A stretch of 64,000 nucleotides of DNA from Bacillus sp. NTK071. GTDB lineage: Bacteria; Bacillota; Bacilli; Bacillales; Guptibacillaceae. Below the pieces are notes generated by a model. It had not been told where the DNA came from and made no database searches. It worked only from the letters and a program-made list of their open reading frames with translations. The translations under genes and the position numbers were made by a program. The first letter of the stretch is position 1. Each line of letters begins with the position of its first letter. Positions 45,914 through 55,434 of the stretch are shown here, one piece after another. The DNA lies in the NCBI RefSeq assembly GCF_017303315.1, contig NZ_JAFKOI010000010.1, positions 1 through 64,000 on the forward strand, written 5' to 3'.

Positions 45914-45946
45914 AAGCAGCAGGTGTGATCCACTTGCTGCTTTTTT
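45914..45946 (+). terminator. secG terminator
   Basis: AAAGCAGCAGGTG pairs with CACTTGCTGCTTT (one wobble), then TTTTTT. Confidence 0.9.
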
Positions 45947-46019
45947 CATTTATAAAGAATGATCTTTTTTAATTTGTTGTTTTGGAAGAGAGTTTGGATC
46001 AACCTTCACACTTAGCTAA

Positions 46020-46142
46020 TTGTAGCGGAAGGTGCTCGACTCCTGCGGGACTAGCGGGACAGGTGAGACCCCACAGGAGCGTTAGCGACGATGAGGCTCA
46101 CCGGCCGCCCTGCGGAAAGCGAGCACCTGGAGCGGAAATTAA
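46020..46142 (+). repeat. Dispersed hairpin element, copy 6 (full length)
   Basis: Starts TTGTAGCGGAAGGTGCTCG and ends CGAGCACCTGGAGCGGAAAT. The apex reads CAGGAGCGTTAGCGACGATGAGG, close to copy 1. Two substitutions (CCGGCCGCCCTGCGG) weaken the core relative to other copies. It lies in the 45903-46381 gap between secG and est; no gene is seen in the rest of it. Confidence 0.92.
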
Positions 46143-46381
46143 CATCTCTCCATGGAAACAATGTCTATAACCGCAATGATTAAGCGAAATTCAAAATAGC
46201 TGGTTTTTTGTCGAATAGAAGAGGGAAAGAAGATAGAAGACGAATTTCTTTTGCCTTCCGTTCGAAACAGGTAAAATGTAGAAAGACACGGGGTTCATCC
46301 CAACATTTAAGGGCAGGATAAACCACATTTTTGAAGGTAAAACTAATGATAGGATCGGAACACTTGGAGGAGGATAACAGC

Positions 46382-47128
46382 ATGAAAGTAGTTGCACCAA
46401 AGCCATTTACATTTGAAGGAGGCAACCGAGCGGTATTAATGTTACATGGCTTTACAGGAAATTCAGCTGATGTAAGAATGATGGGAAGATACTTGCAGGA
46501 ACAGGGCTATACATGCCATGCACCCCAATACGAAGGACATGGTGTTCCTCCAGAGGAGTTAGTACATACAGGTCCGACAGACTGGTGGAAGAACGTGATG
46601 GATGGCTACGAAAAGCTTAAAAACATGGGCCATGATGAGATTGCAGTCGTTGGGTTATCTCTTGGAGGCGTATTTTCCTTAAAGCTAGGCTATACTGTTC
46701 CTGTAAAGGGAATCGTACCCATGTGCGCTCCAATGGATATGAAGGATGAAGAAACCATGTATAAAGGTGTACTCTCTTATGCGAGAGAATATAAGAAATT
46801 CGAACGTAAAAGTACTGAACAAATTGAAGAAGAGATGGAAGCATTTAAGGAAACCCCTATGAACACGCTCGGCGAATTACGAGATTTAATTTATGACGTA
46901 CGAGAAAATATCGATATGATTTATGCACCTACATTTGTCGCACAGGCCCGTCATGACGAAATGATTAATACAGAAAGCGCAACTATCATCCATGACACAA
47001 TTGAAGCGGATGAGAAAAGTCTTAAATGGTATGAGAATTCGACACATGTCATCACGCTTGGAAAAGAAAAAGAACAGCTTCATAAAGATGTGCATGCATT
47101 TCTTGATGAACTTGACTGGTCAGAGTAG
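46382..47128 (+). CDS. est: Carboxylesterase Est (alpha/beta hydrolase)
   Basis: A 248-residue esterase close to B. subtilis Est (YvaK). Catalytic triad Ser93 (GLSLGG), Asp192 (ARHDEMIN) and His222 (STHVITL); oxyanion stretch LMLHGFTGN. It hydrolyses short-chain carboxylic esters in vitro in related species; natural substrate unknown. ATG 46382 follows GGAGGAGGA and matches the family start. Lies 33 bp before rnr, so probably co-transcribed. Confidence 0.95.
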   Translation: MKVVAPKPFTFEGGNRAVLMLHGFTGNSADVRMMGRYLQEQGYTCHAPQYEGHGVPPEELVHTGPTDWWKNVMDGYEKLKNMGHDEIAVVGLSLGGVFSLKLGYTVPVKGIVPMCAPMDMKDEETMYKGVLSYAREYKKFERKSTEQIEEEMEAFKETPMNTLGELRDLIYDVRENIDMIYAPTFVAQARHDEMINTESATIIHDTIEADEKSLKWYENSTHVITLGKEKEQLHKDVHAFLDELDWSE

Positions 47129-47161
47129 TAGTTTAGTTAATAAGAAAGAAGGTGGAAGACA

Positions 47162-49489
47162 ATGGCAGAAGAACATTATGAGAAAATATTGAGCTTCATG
47201 AGGGACGAAGCATACAAGCCTCTTACCGTTCAGGAGCTTGAAGAAGTATTTGGTCTAAAGGACTCCAGTGAATTTAAGGATTTTGTTAAAACACTTAATG
47301 GTATGGAAGATGAAGGATTAATCGTTCGAACGAGAAGCAATCGCTATGGGATTCCTGAGAAGATGAATCTTGTACGGGGGAAGCTTCAAGTTCATGCGAA
47401 AGGGTTTGCATTCCTCATTTCCGATAGTGATACAGGTGAGAAAGATGTATACATTAATCAAGGTGACTTAGAAGGTGCAATGAATGGCGACCGCGTTATC
47501 GTTCGTCTTCATCAGAAGTCATCAGGTACTCGTCCGGAAGGTACAGTCATCCGGATTATTGAACGTGGTGTGAAACGGACAGTCGGTACGTATTCTGACA
47601 GCAAGCACTTTGGTTTTGTTATTGCTGATGATAAACGCATCCCTCACGACATCTTTATTCCAAAAGGTTCAACCGGTGGTGCTGTTGACGGCCACAAAGT
47701 AGTTGTTGAGATTACGAAATATCCTGAAGGTCGCATGAGTGCTGAAGGCCGTATTACAGAAATCCTTGGTCACAAAAACGATCCGGGGGTAGACATTCTT
47801 TCAATCATTTATAAGCACGAGCTTCCAGGTGAATTCCCTGAAGCTGCGATGGAACAAGCTCATAAAACACCAGATCAAATTGATGAAAAAGAGATTGAAG
47901 GTAGACGAGATCTTCGCGAAGAAACCATTGTGACGATTGATGGTGCCGATGCGAAGGACTTGGATGATGCTGTAAATGTCGAAAAGCTTCCAAACGGTAA
48001 TTATAAGCTTGGCGTTCATATTGCAGACGTAACGTATTATGTATCAGAGAACTCTCCAATTGATCAGGAAGCGCTAGATCGTGGAACGAGCGTCTATCTT
48101 GTAGACCGCGTTATTCCAATGATTCCGCATCGACTATCAAATGGTATTTGTAGTTTAAATCCACAAGTGGATCGTTTAACGATTTCTTGTGAAATGGAAA
48201 TTTCGCCACAGGGTGAAGTTGTAAACCATGAGATCTTCCCAAGTGTCATTCGTACGAATGAACGAATGACTTATACGGATGTTCGTAAAATCCTTCAGCG
48301 TGAAGATGATGAAGTGCTTGAGCGCTACAAATCACTTGTACCATTTTTCGATGGCATGGGCGAGCTTGCAGAGATTCTAAGAAAAGGCCGATTTGAACGT
48401 GGTGCAATCGATTTTGACTTCGCTGAGGCCAAAGTGCTTGTAGACGAAGAAGGAACGCCTCAAGAAATTGTCCAGCGTGAACGTTCAGTAGCAGAGCGCC
48501 TAATTGAAGAATTCATGCTTGTTGCAAACGAAACCGTAGCACAGCATTTTCACTTCATGGAAGTACCGTTCATGTATCGTATTCACGAAGATCCAGATGC
48601 GGACAAGCTTAATACGTTCTTTGAGTTCATTACGAATTTCGGTTACGTTGTGAGAGGTAATGCAAATACGGTTCATCCTCGCGCATTACAGAAGCTTTTG
48701 GAAGAAGTGAAAGGTGAACCTGAAGAAGCTGTTATAAGTAAAGTCATGCTTCGTTCCATGCAACAGGCAAAGTATTTCCCTGAGAGTCTAGGCCACTTCG
48801 GACTATCTACGGATTTCTATACGCATTTCACATCACCAATTCGTCGTTATCCTGACTTGATTGTGCATCGTTTAATTCGCACGTATCTTTTTGAGAAAAA
48901 AGTCGACAATCAGACGATTTCCAAATGGAGTGAATCACTTGGTGAAATAGCTCAACATGCTTCTGCGATGGAAAGACGGGCAGTTGATGCAGAGCGTGAA
49001 ACGGATGATTTGAAGAAAGCTCAGTTTATGTTAGATAAAATTGGGGAAGAGTTCGAAGGTGTAATCAGCGGCGTAACGAACTTTGGTTTGTTTATTGAGT
49101 TGCCAAATACGATTGAAGGTCTCGTTCACGTTAGTTATTTAACAGATGACTATTACCATTACGACGAAGGTGCATATGCGATGATCGGTGAACGAACAGG
49201 TAACGTTTATCGCATTGGGGATGAGATTTCAATACGTGTATTGAATGTTAACATTGATGATCGCGCAATTGATTTCGAGATCGTTGGTATGAAGCCGCCA
49301 AAAGAACGTCGTAGAAGAGAGAGCCCGAAAGTAATTGAAGGCGGTAAGCGTAAAAAACGCGGCAAGTCTTCTAACAAAACAACTGATGCTGGCTCCAAAA
49401 AACGTAAGTTCTCTCCACCAAAAGACGGTCAGGGAACGAAAAAGAAGAATAAAAACAAAAAGAAAAAGCGTCGAAATAACAATTCTTAA
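47162..49489 (+). CDS. rnr: Ribonuclease R
   Basis: RNase R (775 residues) is a processive 3-prime to 5-prime exoribonuclease that degrades structured RNA and non-stop mRNA. An N-terminal winged-helix-like region is followed by cold-shock/OB domains (to about 230), the RNB catalytic domain with [16 protein letters not shown] (about 258-273), and an S1 domain ([17 protein letters not shown], about 635). The last 60 residues are Lys/Arg-rich. The position next to smpB and ssrA matches its role in trans-translation. Confidence 0.97.
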   Translation: MAEEHYEKILSFMRDEAYKPLTVQELEEVFGLKDSSEFKDFVKTLNGMEDEGLIVRTRSNRYGIPEKMNLVRGKLQVHAKGFAFLISDSDTGEKDVYINQGDLEGAMNGDRVIVRLHQKSSGTRPEGTVIRIIERGVKRTVGTYSDSKHFGFVIADDKRIPHDIFIPKGSTGGAVDGHKVVVEITKYPEGRMSAEGRITEILGHKNDPGVDILSIIYKHELPGEFPEAAMEQAHKTPDQIDEKEIEGRRDLREETIVTIDGADAKDLDDAVNVEKLPNGNYKLGVHIADVTYYVSENSPIDQEALDRGTSVYLVDRVIPMIPHRLSNGICSLNPQVDRLTISCEMEISPQGEVVNHEIFPSVIRTNERMTYTDVRKILQREDDEVLERYKSLVPFFDGMGELAEILRKGRFERGAIDFDFAEAKVLVDEEGTPQEIVQRERSVAERLIEEFMLVANETVAQHFHFMEVPFMYRIHEDPDADKLNTFFEFITNFGYVVRGNANTVHPRALQKLLEEVKGEPEEAVISKVMLRSMQQAKYFPESLGHFGLSTDFYTHFTSPIRRYPDLIVHRLIRTYLFEKKVDNQTISKWSESLGEIAQHASAMERRAVDAERETDDLKKAQFMLDKIGEEFEGVISGVTNFGLFIELPNTIEGLVHVSYLTDDYYHYDEGAYAMIGERTGNVYRIGDEISIRVLNVNIDDRAIDFEIVGMKPPKERRRRESPKVIEGGKRKKRGKSSNKTTDAGSKKRKFSPPKDGQGTKKKNKNKKKKRRNNNS

Positions 49490-49510
49490 ATAGACAGAAG
49501 CATGTCATAG

Positions 49511-49543
49511 GGTCAGAGTAAGTCATCTTGACTTATTCTGACC
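49511..49543. repeat. GGTCAG-type hairpin between rnr and smpB
   Basis: Arms GGTCAGAGTAAGTCA and TGACTTATTCTGACC pair over 15 bp with one wobble. No T run follows, so it may be an mRNA stabiliser or a weak terminator. Its ends resemble the palindrome at 13791-13831. Confidence 0.65.
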
Positions 49544-49586
49544 AAATTGATATACTGGAGTTCGACGTTTGAGAGGAGGGACGGTC

Positions 49587-50054
49587 ATGCCAAAAGGTGA
49601 TGGTGGACTCATTGCACAAAATAAAAAAGCTAGACATGATTACTCAGTTATCGAAACATATGAAGCAGGATTGGTTCTGCAAGGAACTGAAATCAAATCC
49701 ATCAGGGCAAGACGCGTAAACTTGAAAGACTCTCATGCGATCATTCGTAAAGGTGAAATTTTTCTTTTGAATATGCACATCAATGAGTATGAGCAAGGTA
49801 ATCGATTTAATCACGATCCAACTCGTACACGTAAACTGTTGATGAAACGTAAAGAGATTGATAAGCTGATAGGCCTTACGAAAGAGCAAGGTTATACCGT
49901 CATTCCGCTTAAAGTCTATATCAAGAATGGCTACGCTAAAGTGCTTCTTGGTCTTGCCAAAGGTAAGAAAAAGTACGATAAGCGTCAGGACTTGAAAGAT
50001 AAGACGATGAAGCGTGAAGTAGACAAAGCATTGAAAGAGCGTCAACGGATATAG
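49587..50054 (+). CDS. smpB: SsrA-binding protein
   Basis: SmpB (155 residues) binds tmRNA and brings it to stalled ribosomes. Features are the N-terminal [40 protein letters not shown], and a basic tail [23 protein letters not shown] 49587 follows GAGGAGGGA; an upstream in-frame TTG lies in the ribosome-binding site. Its RNA partner ssrA follows directly. Confidence 0.98.
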   Translation: MPKGDGGLIAQNKKARHDYSVIETYEAGLVLQGTEIKSIRARRVNLKDSHAIIRKGEIFLLNMHINEYEQGNRFNHDPTRTRKLLMKRKEIDKLIGLTKEQGYTVIPLKVYIKNGYAKVLLGLAKGKKKYDKRQDLKDKTMKREVDKALKERQRI

Positions 50055-50061
50055 TTTCCAT

Positions 50062-50089
50062 TTGATTGGGAGTTCGTTTATGTTATAAT
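50062..50089 (+). promoter_or_regulatory. ssrA promoter
   Basis: TTGATT, 16-bp spacer, TATAAT, starting just after the smpB stop codon and about 65 bp before the mature tmRNA. Confidence 0.85.
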
Positions 50090-50154
50090 GAAAATTACCG
50101 AAACACATTATTAAGCTTAACTGCTTACCCGTTTTCGGTTCTCATTTCTGATAT

Positions 50155-50513
50155 GGGGACGTTACGGATTCGACAGGGGTAGGTCGAGCTTAAGTCGCGA
50201 GTCGAGTTGGCGAGCTACGTTAAAAACGCCATGCCTATAACTGGCAAAGAAAACAACAACTTCGCACTAGCAGCGTAAGCTGTTTTGCGGTTCCTCCCTC
50301 CATCGCCCATGTGGTAGGGTAAGGGACTCAACTTAAGTGGGATACGCCAACAATCCACCGTCTGAGGAAAGTTGGAAGAGATTAACCAGACTAGCTGCAA
50401 AGACGCCTGTCGGTAGGCAGAATTGCAGTGAAACAATAATATATCGACTACACTCGTAGAAGCTTAAGTGCCGATACTTCTGGACGTGGGTTCGACTCCC
50501 ACCGTCTCCACCA
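50155..50513 (+). ncRNA. ssrA: Transfer-messenger RNA (tmRNA, SsrA)
   Basis: A 359-nt RNA. The tRNA-like ends GGGGACGTTACGGATTCGACAG and TGGGTTCGACTCCCACCGTCTCCACCA pair as an alanine-type acceptor, with CCA encoded. The tag frame starts with GGC at 50243 and stops with TAA at 50276-50278, encoding GKENNNFALAA; the charged Ala adds one residue. The ALAA end is the usual ClpXP degradation signal. Confidence 0.98.
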
Positions 50514-50537
50514 AATACATATTTGGTGGTTTTTTTT
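50508..50537 (+). terminator. ssrA terminator
   Basis: CCACCAAAT / ATTTGGTGG stem includes the encoded CCA end of tmRNA and is followed by a T8 run. Confidence 0.9.
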
Positions 50538-50765
50538 ATGTCTAAAATACTAAGGATTTGCCACTAGAGGTAAATCCTTTATAGTTGTTGATTCGTATAG
50601 GTACGTTCATCATGTCACAAGGTTTCAACCTTTTTGTCATACGGTTCAATTAAGAAACACGCCGGTGGTTTATTCATTAATTATGTACTTCTTAAAATAT
50701 GTGTTAATAATTTACAGAAAGAGGGTAATAACTAGCGAAGGCTTTTACTATCCTCTGGAGGTGTT

Positions 50766-51320
50766 ATGGTGAGTAAAAAAGTGTTAATCCTGTCCGGTGA
50801 CGCTGTTGAGGCTCTTGAGATTTATTATCCATATTACCGTTGTCTTGAAGAAGGATTTGAAGTGACGATTGCATCCCCCACAGTGAAAAAGCTTCAAACG
50901 GTTTGTCACGATTTTACAGGTGAAATGGAAACGTATGTAGAAAAGCCTTCGTATGGCATTGATGCTAATGTTTCTTTTGCTGATGTGAATCCTTCTGAGT
51001 ACGATGGATTAATTATCCCAGGCGGAAGGGCACCAGAGTATATTCGTTTAAATGAACATGTACCCGATCTGGTTAGACACTTTTTCGATGAGAACAAACC
51101 AGTAGGAGCAATTTGCCACGCCGCTCAGGTTCTAAGCGTGATTCCTGATGTTATGAAAGGTCGAGAATATACAGCCTACCCAGCCTGTAAACCAGATGTA
51201 ACAGCTTGTGGTGCTACATATATCGACGAACAGCTTCACACAAGTAGGAATCTCGTTTCAGGTCAGGCATGGCCGGATTTACCTGGGTTCATGAGGGAGT
51301 TTATTGGTTTATTAAGGTGA
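50766..51320 (+). CDS. DJ-1/PfpI family protein
   Basis: A 184-residue class I amidotransferase-like protein of the PfpI group. Acidic residue in EALEIYYPYYR (about residue 15), LIIPGGRAPEYIR, and nucleophile elbow Cys-His in VGAICHAAQ (about residue 118). Such proteins act as glyoxalases, deglycases or proteases; which applies here is not clear. GGAGG lies 4 bp before ATG 50766 and 7 bp before GTG 50769, so either may be used. No gene is seen between ssrA and this one. Confidence 0.85.
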   Translation: MVSKKVLILSGDAVEALEIYYPYYRCLEEGFEVTIASPTVKKLQTVCHDFTGEMETYVEKPSYGIDANVSFADVNPSEYDGLIIPGGRAPEYIRLNEHVPDLVRHFFDENKPVGAICHAAQVLSVIPDVMKGREYTAYPACKPDVTACGATYIDEQLHTSRNLVSGQAWPDLPGFMREFIGLLR

Positions 51321-51325
51321 AATAG

Positions 51326-51355
51326 AAAACCCTGGTATAGTTACCAGGGTTTTTA
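51326..51355. terminator. Bidirectional terminator
   Basis: AAAACCCTGGTA-TAGT-TACCAGGGTTTT between the convergent PfpI-like gene and the repetitive-protein gene. Confidence 0.88.
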
Positions 51356-51898
51356 CGATTGATTAGGGTATTTTGTTTGACCAATTGCACCGATCACGGA
51401 GCCTGTTGCTTGAATCCAGCTTCCGACTACATTGAAAATTTCCCCATCTTCGTCTCTCAGTCCTCGTGCTCCCGCATATGCCTGCAACGAATTACCTGTA
51501 ATACTGAGGATGTGTCCATTGATATTGTACAGTTCTGCTTCAGAAGGCTCTGCACTTAAAGCTTGTGATAGGGAAGTACCACCGCCTAGCGCTTGAAGTA
51601 AGTTGCCTTTAATGTCTAGAACGATCCCCGTTTTTTCATCACTAGCAAGTATAATTCCAGTTACGACAGTTGAATTACCAATGGCTTGAATTTGACTACC
51701 TATTTTATTCAATGTCATTGTGTCAATTGTGTCTGCCACAATCGCATTACCAGTTGCTTGCAGAACATTACCGATTAAGGTCAGACTGTTCAAGATCTCT
51801 TCACTAATGGTCATAAAGCTTGATATTCCAATTGCAGAAGCTATCGTACCAGTTGCTGTTATCCAGGCGCCAAGTATAACTTTTTGTTCATTATCCAT
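51353..51898 (-). CDS. Repetitive protein with GxxLQAxG repeats (DUF6944-like)
   Basis: A 181-residue protein with no Cys, built of about 18- to 25-residue imperfect repeats centred on Gly-x-x-Leu/Ile-Gln-Ala-x-Gly: IGNVLQATGNA, IGSQIQAIGNS, KGNLLQALGGG, TGNSLQAYAGA and VGSWIQATGSV, with a related LGAWITATGTI at the N-terminus. This resembles proteins catalogued as DUF6944 repetitive proteins in Bacillus (from memory). The glycine-alanine helices could pack in a membrane or self-assemble; no signal peptide. Function unknown. A weak GGCGGG precedes ATG 51898. Confidence 0.75.
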   Translation of the reverse strand: MDNEQKVILGAWITATGTIASAIGISSFMTISEEILNSLTLIGNVLQATGNAIVADTIDTMTLNKIGSQIQAIGNSTVVTGIILASDEKTGIVLDIKGNLLQALGGGTSLSQALSAEPSEAELYNINGHILSITGNSLQAYAGARGLRDEDGEIFNVVGSWIQATGSVIGAIGQTKYPNQS

Positions 51899-52085
51899 AG
51901 TCAGCCCGCCTATTTATTGTTTCTTCTACTTTATACTATACAAAAGCATCGATAGAAGTTAAAAAGTTGGACGACATAGATAGGCGATTTAGATTAGTCT
52001 TTTATGCAGAAGAAAAGATGATTATTTAAGAAACCAGAATTGTGTCATCCATAATGAGCATTCTAAGACGAAGGAGGTGAAGGGG

Positions 52086-52244
52086 ATGGCATTGGATGTG
52101 TTATGTGAAGTCGCAAACTGTGTCCACAACCGTAACGGTCAGAAATGTGGTGCTGATGAGATCTTTGTTGTTAGCCATAAAGGAAACAAAGCTAGCAATA
52201 GTGAAGAAACTGATTGTAAGACGTTCGAACCAGGAACCTTATAA
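52086..52244 (+). CDS. DUF1540 cysteine-containing small protein
   Basis: A 52-residue peptide with four cysteines (7, 12, 21, 44) in the DUF1540 pattern: VLCEVANCVHNRNGQKCGAD ... TDCKTF. The cysteines probably bind a metal. Members are common in spore-forming Firmicutes and of unknown function. ATG 52086 follows a nearly ideal AAGGAGGTGA. Too short to be found by length alone, but the motif and ribosome-binding site make it secure. Confidence 0.88.
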   Translation: MALDVLCEVANCVHNRNGQKCGADEIFVVSHKGNKASNSEETDCKTFEPGTL

Positions 52245-52314
52245 TTGGGCAACAGCAGCTATATGACTTCCTCATCTTCTCTTCTATCGTGATTCGAAAG
52301 AATTATGATAAAAC

Positions 52315-52341
52315 AGGCCGGTTCCTATTGGGACCGGCTTA
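52315..52341 (+). terminator. Possible terminator after the DUF1540 gene
   Basis: AGGCCGGTTCC-TATT-GGGACCGGCTT, without a continuous T run. Confidence 0.55.
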
Positions 52342-52406
52342 CTTGTTATGAAGTATCCCTTGATGTAGTGATCTCCTACCACCCTCCTCCATAAATTGTT
52401 ATGTGA

Positions 52407-52421
52407 AAATTTCTGATAATT
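52407..52421 (+). promoter_or_regulatory. CodY-like box before ilvD
   Basis: AAATTTCTGATAATT matches the CodY consensus AATTTTCWGAAAATT at 13 of 15 positions. It meets a possible -35 (TTGTTT, 52420) with TAGTAT 18 bp further on. CodY control of branched-chain amino-acid synthesis is known, so repression in rich medium is likely. Confidence 0.6.
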
Positions 52422-52519
52422 GTTTGCGTTAAAGTGCGAAAACTAGTATCATCAAAGAATATAAATTTTGAATTGATTAAATTATCAAATTTCACAGGCG
52501 ATTTGGAAGGGTGATTAGA

Positions 52520-54214
52520 ATGGATGGAAAGAAAGACTTACGTATTCGTAGTAAAGTGATCAGCGAAGGAGTAAACCGCGTTCCGAACCGTTCGATGCTT
52601 CGAGCAGTTGGCTTTACCGATGAAGATTTTAAGAAACCAATGATTGGAATTGCAAGTACATGGAGTGAAGTTACGCCATGTAATGTACATATTGATAAAC
52701 TTGCACGTGAGGCTAAGGGCGGAGCTAAGGATAATGGTGGCGCACCGATGATATTCAATACAATTACAGTGTCTGATGGCATCGCGATGGGACATGAGGG
52801 AATGTTCTATTCTCTTCCAAGTCGCGAAATTATCGCAGACTCAATCGAAACTGTGACAAATGCGGAACGCCTTGATGGCATCGTAGCAATCGGAGGGTGT
52901 GATAAAACAACACCAGGCTGCTTGATGGCTATCGGCCGTATGAATATTCCATCTGTCTATGTGTACGGTGGAACCATTCAGCCAGGAAAATTAAATGGCA
53001 ATGACATTGATATCGTCTCTTCCTTTGAAGCTGTTGGACAGTATCAAGCAGGAACAATTAATGACGAAGAACTTCACAAAGTCGAATGTAATGCCTGTCC
53101 CGGCGCAGGTGCGTGCGGTGGAATGTACACAGCAAACACAATGGCGTCAGCAGTAGAAGCGCTCGGCATGAGTATCCCGGGCTCATCATCAACCCCTGCC
53201 GTGAACGATTATAAAGAGTCGGAATGTCGCCAAGCCGGCGAGCTTGTCGTGAACCTTCTAGAAAATGATATTTACCCTCGTGATATCATGACGAAAGAGG
53301 CTTTTGAAAATGCCATCACAGTTGTTATGGCGCTTGGTGGTTCAACAAATGCTTTCTTACATCTAACAGCAATGGCTCATTCTGCTGGAGTTGATCTATC
53401 ACTTGATGACTTTGAGCGTGTCCGCGAGCGCGTACCGCATATTGCTGACATGAAGCCAAGTGGAAAATACGTCATGCAAGATCTCTATGCAGTTGGTGGA
53501 GTACCAGCAGTCATGAAACTACTTCATGAACATGGTTTACTTCATGGTGATTGCCTTACTGTAACTGGCAAGACAGTTGCAGAGAATCTTAAAGAAGCAC
53601 CTTCCTTGAAAGAAGGTCAAGAAATCATTCGCTCACTGAATGATCCAATCAAAGCGAGCGGGCCACTTGTTGTGCTTCGTGGAAATCTTGCCCCTGAAGG
53701 ATCAGTTGCAAAAATGTCTGGACAAAAGATCAGTCGTTTCGAAGGTCCAGCACGTGTCTATAATAACGAAGCGGAAGCGACGGCGGCGATTGAAGCGGAT
53801 GACATTAAAGAAGGTGACGTTCTCGTTATTCGCAATGTAGGTCCAAAAGGCGGCCCTGGTATGCCTGAAATGCTTTCCATTACATCCATGATTGTTGGAA
53901 AAGGCTTGAATGGTAAGGTAGCCCTTATGACAGATGGTCGCTTCTCAGGTGGTTCACACGGCTTCGTAATCGGCCACGTATCCCCAGAAGCATTCGTAGG
54001 CGGACCAATTGGCTTATTGAAAGAAGGAGACACCATTACAATTGATAGTGACAAACAACAAATCAATTTCGCTGTTTCCGATGAAGAGCTAGAAAGACGC
54101 CGAGCAGAATGGGTAAGACCAGAGTTAAGATACAAGACAGGTATTCTAGGAAAATACGCAAGACTCGTTTCGTCATCTGCGAAAGGTGCAGTAACGGATT
54201 TGGATATTGAGTAG
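52520..54214 (+). CDS. ilvD: Dihydroxy-acid dehydratase
   Basis: IlvD (564 residues) is the Fe-S dehydratase making 2-keto acids for valine, isoleucine and pantothenate. Cluster ligands are in PCNVH (about residue 55), [10 protein letters not shown] (about residue 122) and [19 protein letters not shown] (about 193-211); [15 protein letters not shown] lies near residue 475. ATG 52520 follows GGAAGGGTGA. It is apart from other ilv-leu genes, as in B. subtilis. Confidence 0.97.
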   Translation: MDGKKDLRIRSKVISEGVNRVPNRSMLRAVGFTDEDFKKPMIGIASTWSEVTPCNVHIDKLAREAKGGAKDNGGAPMIFNTITVSDGIAMGHEGMFYSLPSREIIADSIETVTNAERLDGIVAIGGCDKTTPGCLMAIGRMNIPSVYVYGGTIQPGKLNGNDIDIVSSFEAVGQYQAGTINDEELHKVECNACPGAGACGGMYTANTMASAVEALGMSIPGSSSTPAVNDYKESECRQAGELVVNLLENDIYPRDIMTKEAFENAITVVMALGGSTNAFLHLTAMAHSAGVDLSLDDFERVRERVPHIADMKPSGKYVMQDLYAVGGVPAVMKLLHEHGLLHGDCLTVTGKTVAENLKEAPSLKEGQEIIRSLNDPIKASGPLVVLRGNLAPEGSVAKMSGQKISRFEGPARVYNNEAEATAAIEADDIKEGDVLVIRNVGPKGGPGMPEMLSITSMIVGKGLNGKVALMTDGRFSGGSHGFVIGHVSPEAFVGGPIGLLKEGDTITIDSDKQQINFAVSDEELERRRAEWVRPELRYKTGILGKYARLVSSSAKGAVTDLDIE

Positions 54215-54224
54215 ATGCATTGGG

Positions 54225-54255
54225 GCCAGCTTCCTTTTGGGGGAGCTGGTTTTTG
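54225..54255 (+). terminator. ilvD terminator
   Basis: CCAGCTTCC / GGAGCTGG stem, then TTTTTG. Confidence 0.8.
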
Positions 54256-54342
54256 TATGATCATTTGTTGGAAAAAGGGATTGGATAATTAAAATAGAAG
54301 AAAGGTATTGAAGAGTCGAAGAGAAAAGGAGTGATAAATGAA

Positions 54343-55314
54343 TTGATTGGAAAGCTGCATGATGCCCCGCTTAACCTCCTCAAGATGGACGCCCTATTAC
54401 GTCGCCTTCCGTCTCATCATATCCGCTATGAAGAAGTGAAAGAGCAATTGAAGAAGTATAGTGCAGGATTTTATGGAGAAAAATCAATTGGTTTCCCGCT
54501 AAGCTTCTTAGAAGAGAAACGGTTTATGATCTACCATGATCTACGATTATATGATGGTACTCACCACTTTCAAATTGACACGCTCGTAATCTCTCAACAC
54601 TATATTCTTATTGTTGAAGTGAAAAACATTTCAGGGACTTTAATGTTTGATCCGATGTTTAATCAGATGATTCGTATTTCCGAAACGAAAGAAGAGGCGT
54701 TTCCTGATCCACTGACACAAGTTGAGAGGCAACGTCTTCAGCTTGAAATGTTTTTATTGAAATCAAAAGTATCTCGGATACCGATTGAAACATTGATTGT
54801 GATAAGCAATCGAAGCACTGTCTTGAAAGCTACTCATGAAATTAACGCTATCACTTCTAAAGTGATTCGTAGTGAATACTTGCCAACTAAAGTGAAGTCT
54901 ATTGATAAGAGATATCCAACTGAACTGCTTACTATGAAAGAAGTACGTAAATTAGGCCGCTTTTTAGTTAAGCACCATGAGCCACTAGACCGTGACATAT
55001 TAAAACAGTTTTCTAATCCAGTTACCGATTTATTAGTTGGTGTTCAGTGTCCAAATTGTGCTCGAATGCCAATGATAAGAATTCATGGAAAGTGGCTTTG
55101 TCAAAGCTGCTCATCTGTTTCTAAGGATGCTCATTTAAAAGCTCTAAATGATTATGCACTTCTTGTTTCAAAGGAAATTACGAATCAAGAATTGAGAGGG
55201 TTTCTACGTTTAAGCTCAGAAGATGCTGCTACAAGACTATTGAAATCGTTGAATCTCGAGTTTAGTGGAGCGAACAAAGGTAGGCGATATATGCTCGATA
55301 TTAGGCAGTTTTAA
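54343..55314 (+). CDS. NERD-domain protein with C-terminal zinc ribbon
   Basis: A 323-residue protein. Residues about 35-150 form a NERD (nuclease-related) domain with GEKSIGFPLSFL, FQIDTLVISQHYILIVEVKN (Asp and Glu-Val-Lys of a restriction-endonuclease-like core). A C-terminal CPNC ... CQSC pair (about residues 232-252) looks like a zinc ribbon. DNA processing is possible but not shown. TTG 54343 is preferred, 8 bp after AAAGGAGTGA; the GTG at 54331 lies inside that site. It stands alone. Confidence 0.82.
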   Translation: MIGKLHDAPLNLLKMDALLRRLPSHHIRYEEVKEQLKKYSAGFYGEKSIGFPLSFLEEKRFMIYHDLRLYDGTHHFQIDTLVISQHYILIVEVKNISGTLMFDPMFNQMIRISETKEEAFPDPLTQVERQRLQLEMFLLKSKVSRIPIETLIVISNRSTVLKATHEINAITSKVIRSEYLPTKVKSIDKRYPTELLTMKEVRKLGRFLVKHHEPLDRDILKQFSNPVTDLLVGVQCPNCARMPMIRIHGKWLCQSCSSVSKDAHLKALNDYALLVSKEITNQELRGFLRLSSEDAATRLLKSLNLEFSGANKGRRYMLDIRQF

Positions 55315-55395
55315 GATTTCGCGGATATCTCACCATTTCGACTGCTTATTAGTCTCAAATCCACCCAACAACCACCCCACACCCCATCATTCTCC

Positions 55396-55428
55396 ATCAA
55401 AAAAGCCTGCCACCATCGTGACAGACTC
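55396..55428 (-). terminator. Terminator of the VOC gene
   Basis: On the minus strand AGTCTGTCAC pairs with GTGGCAGGCT and is followed by TTTTTT. Confidence 0.8.
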
Positions 55429-55434
55429 CATAAC

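Noticed and set aside
50215-50436. Minus-strand open frame inside tmRNA
   Set aside because: It is antisense to ssrA, whose structure fixes the sequence.
52492-52795. Minus-strand open frames at the start of ilvD
   Set aside because: Shadow frames opposite a well-conserved enzyme, without start signals.
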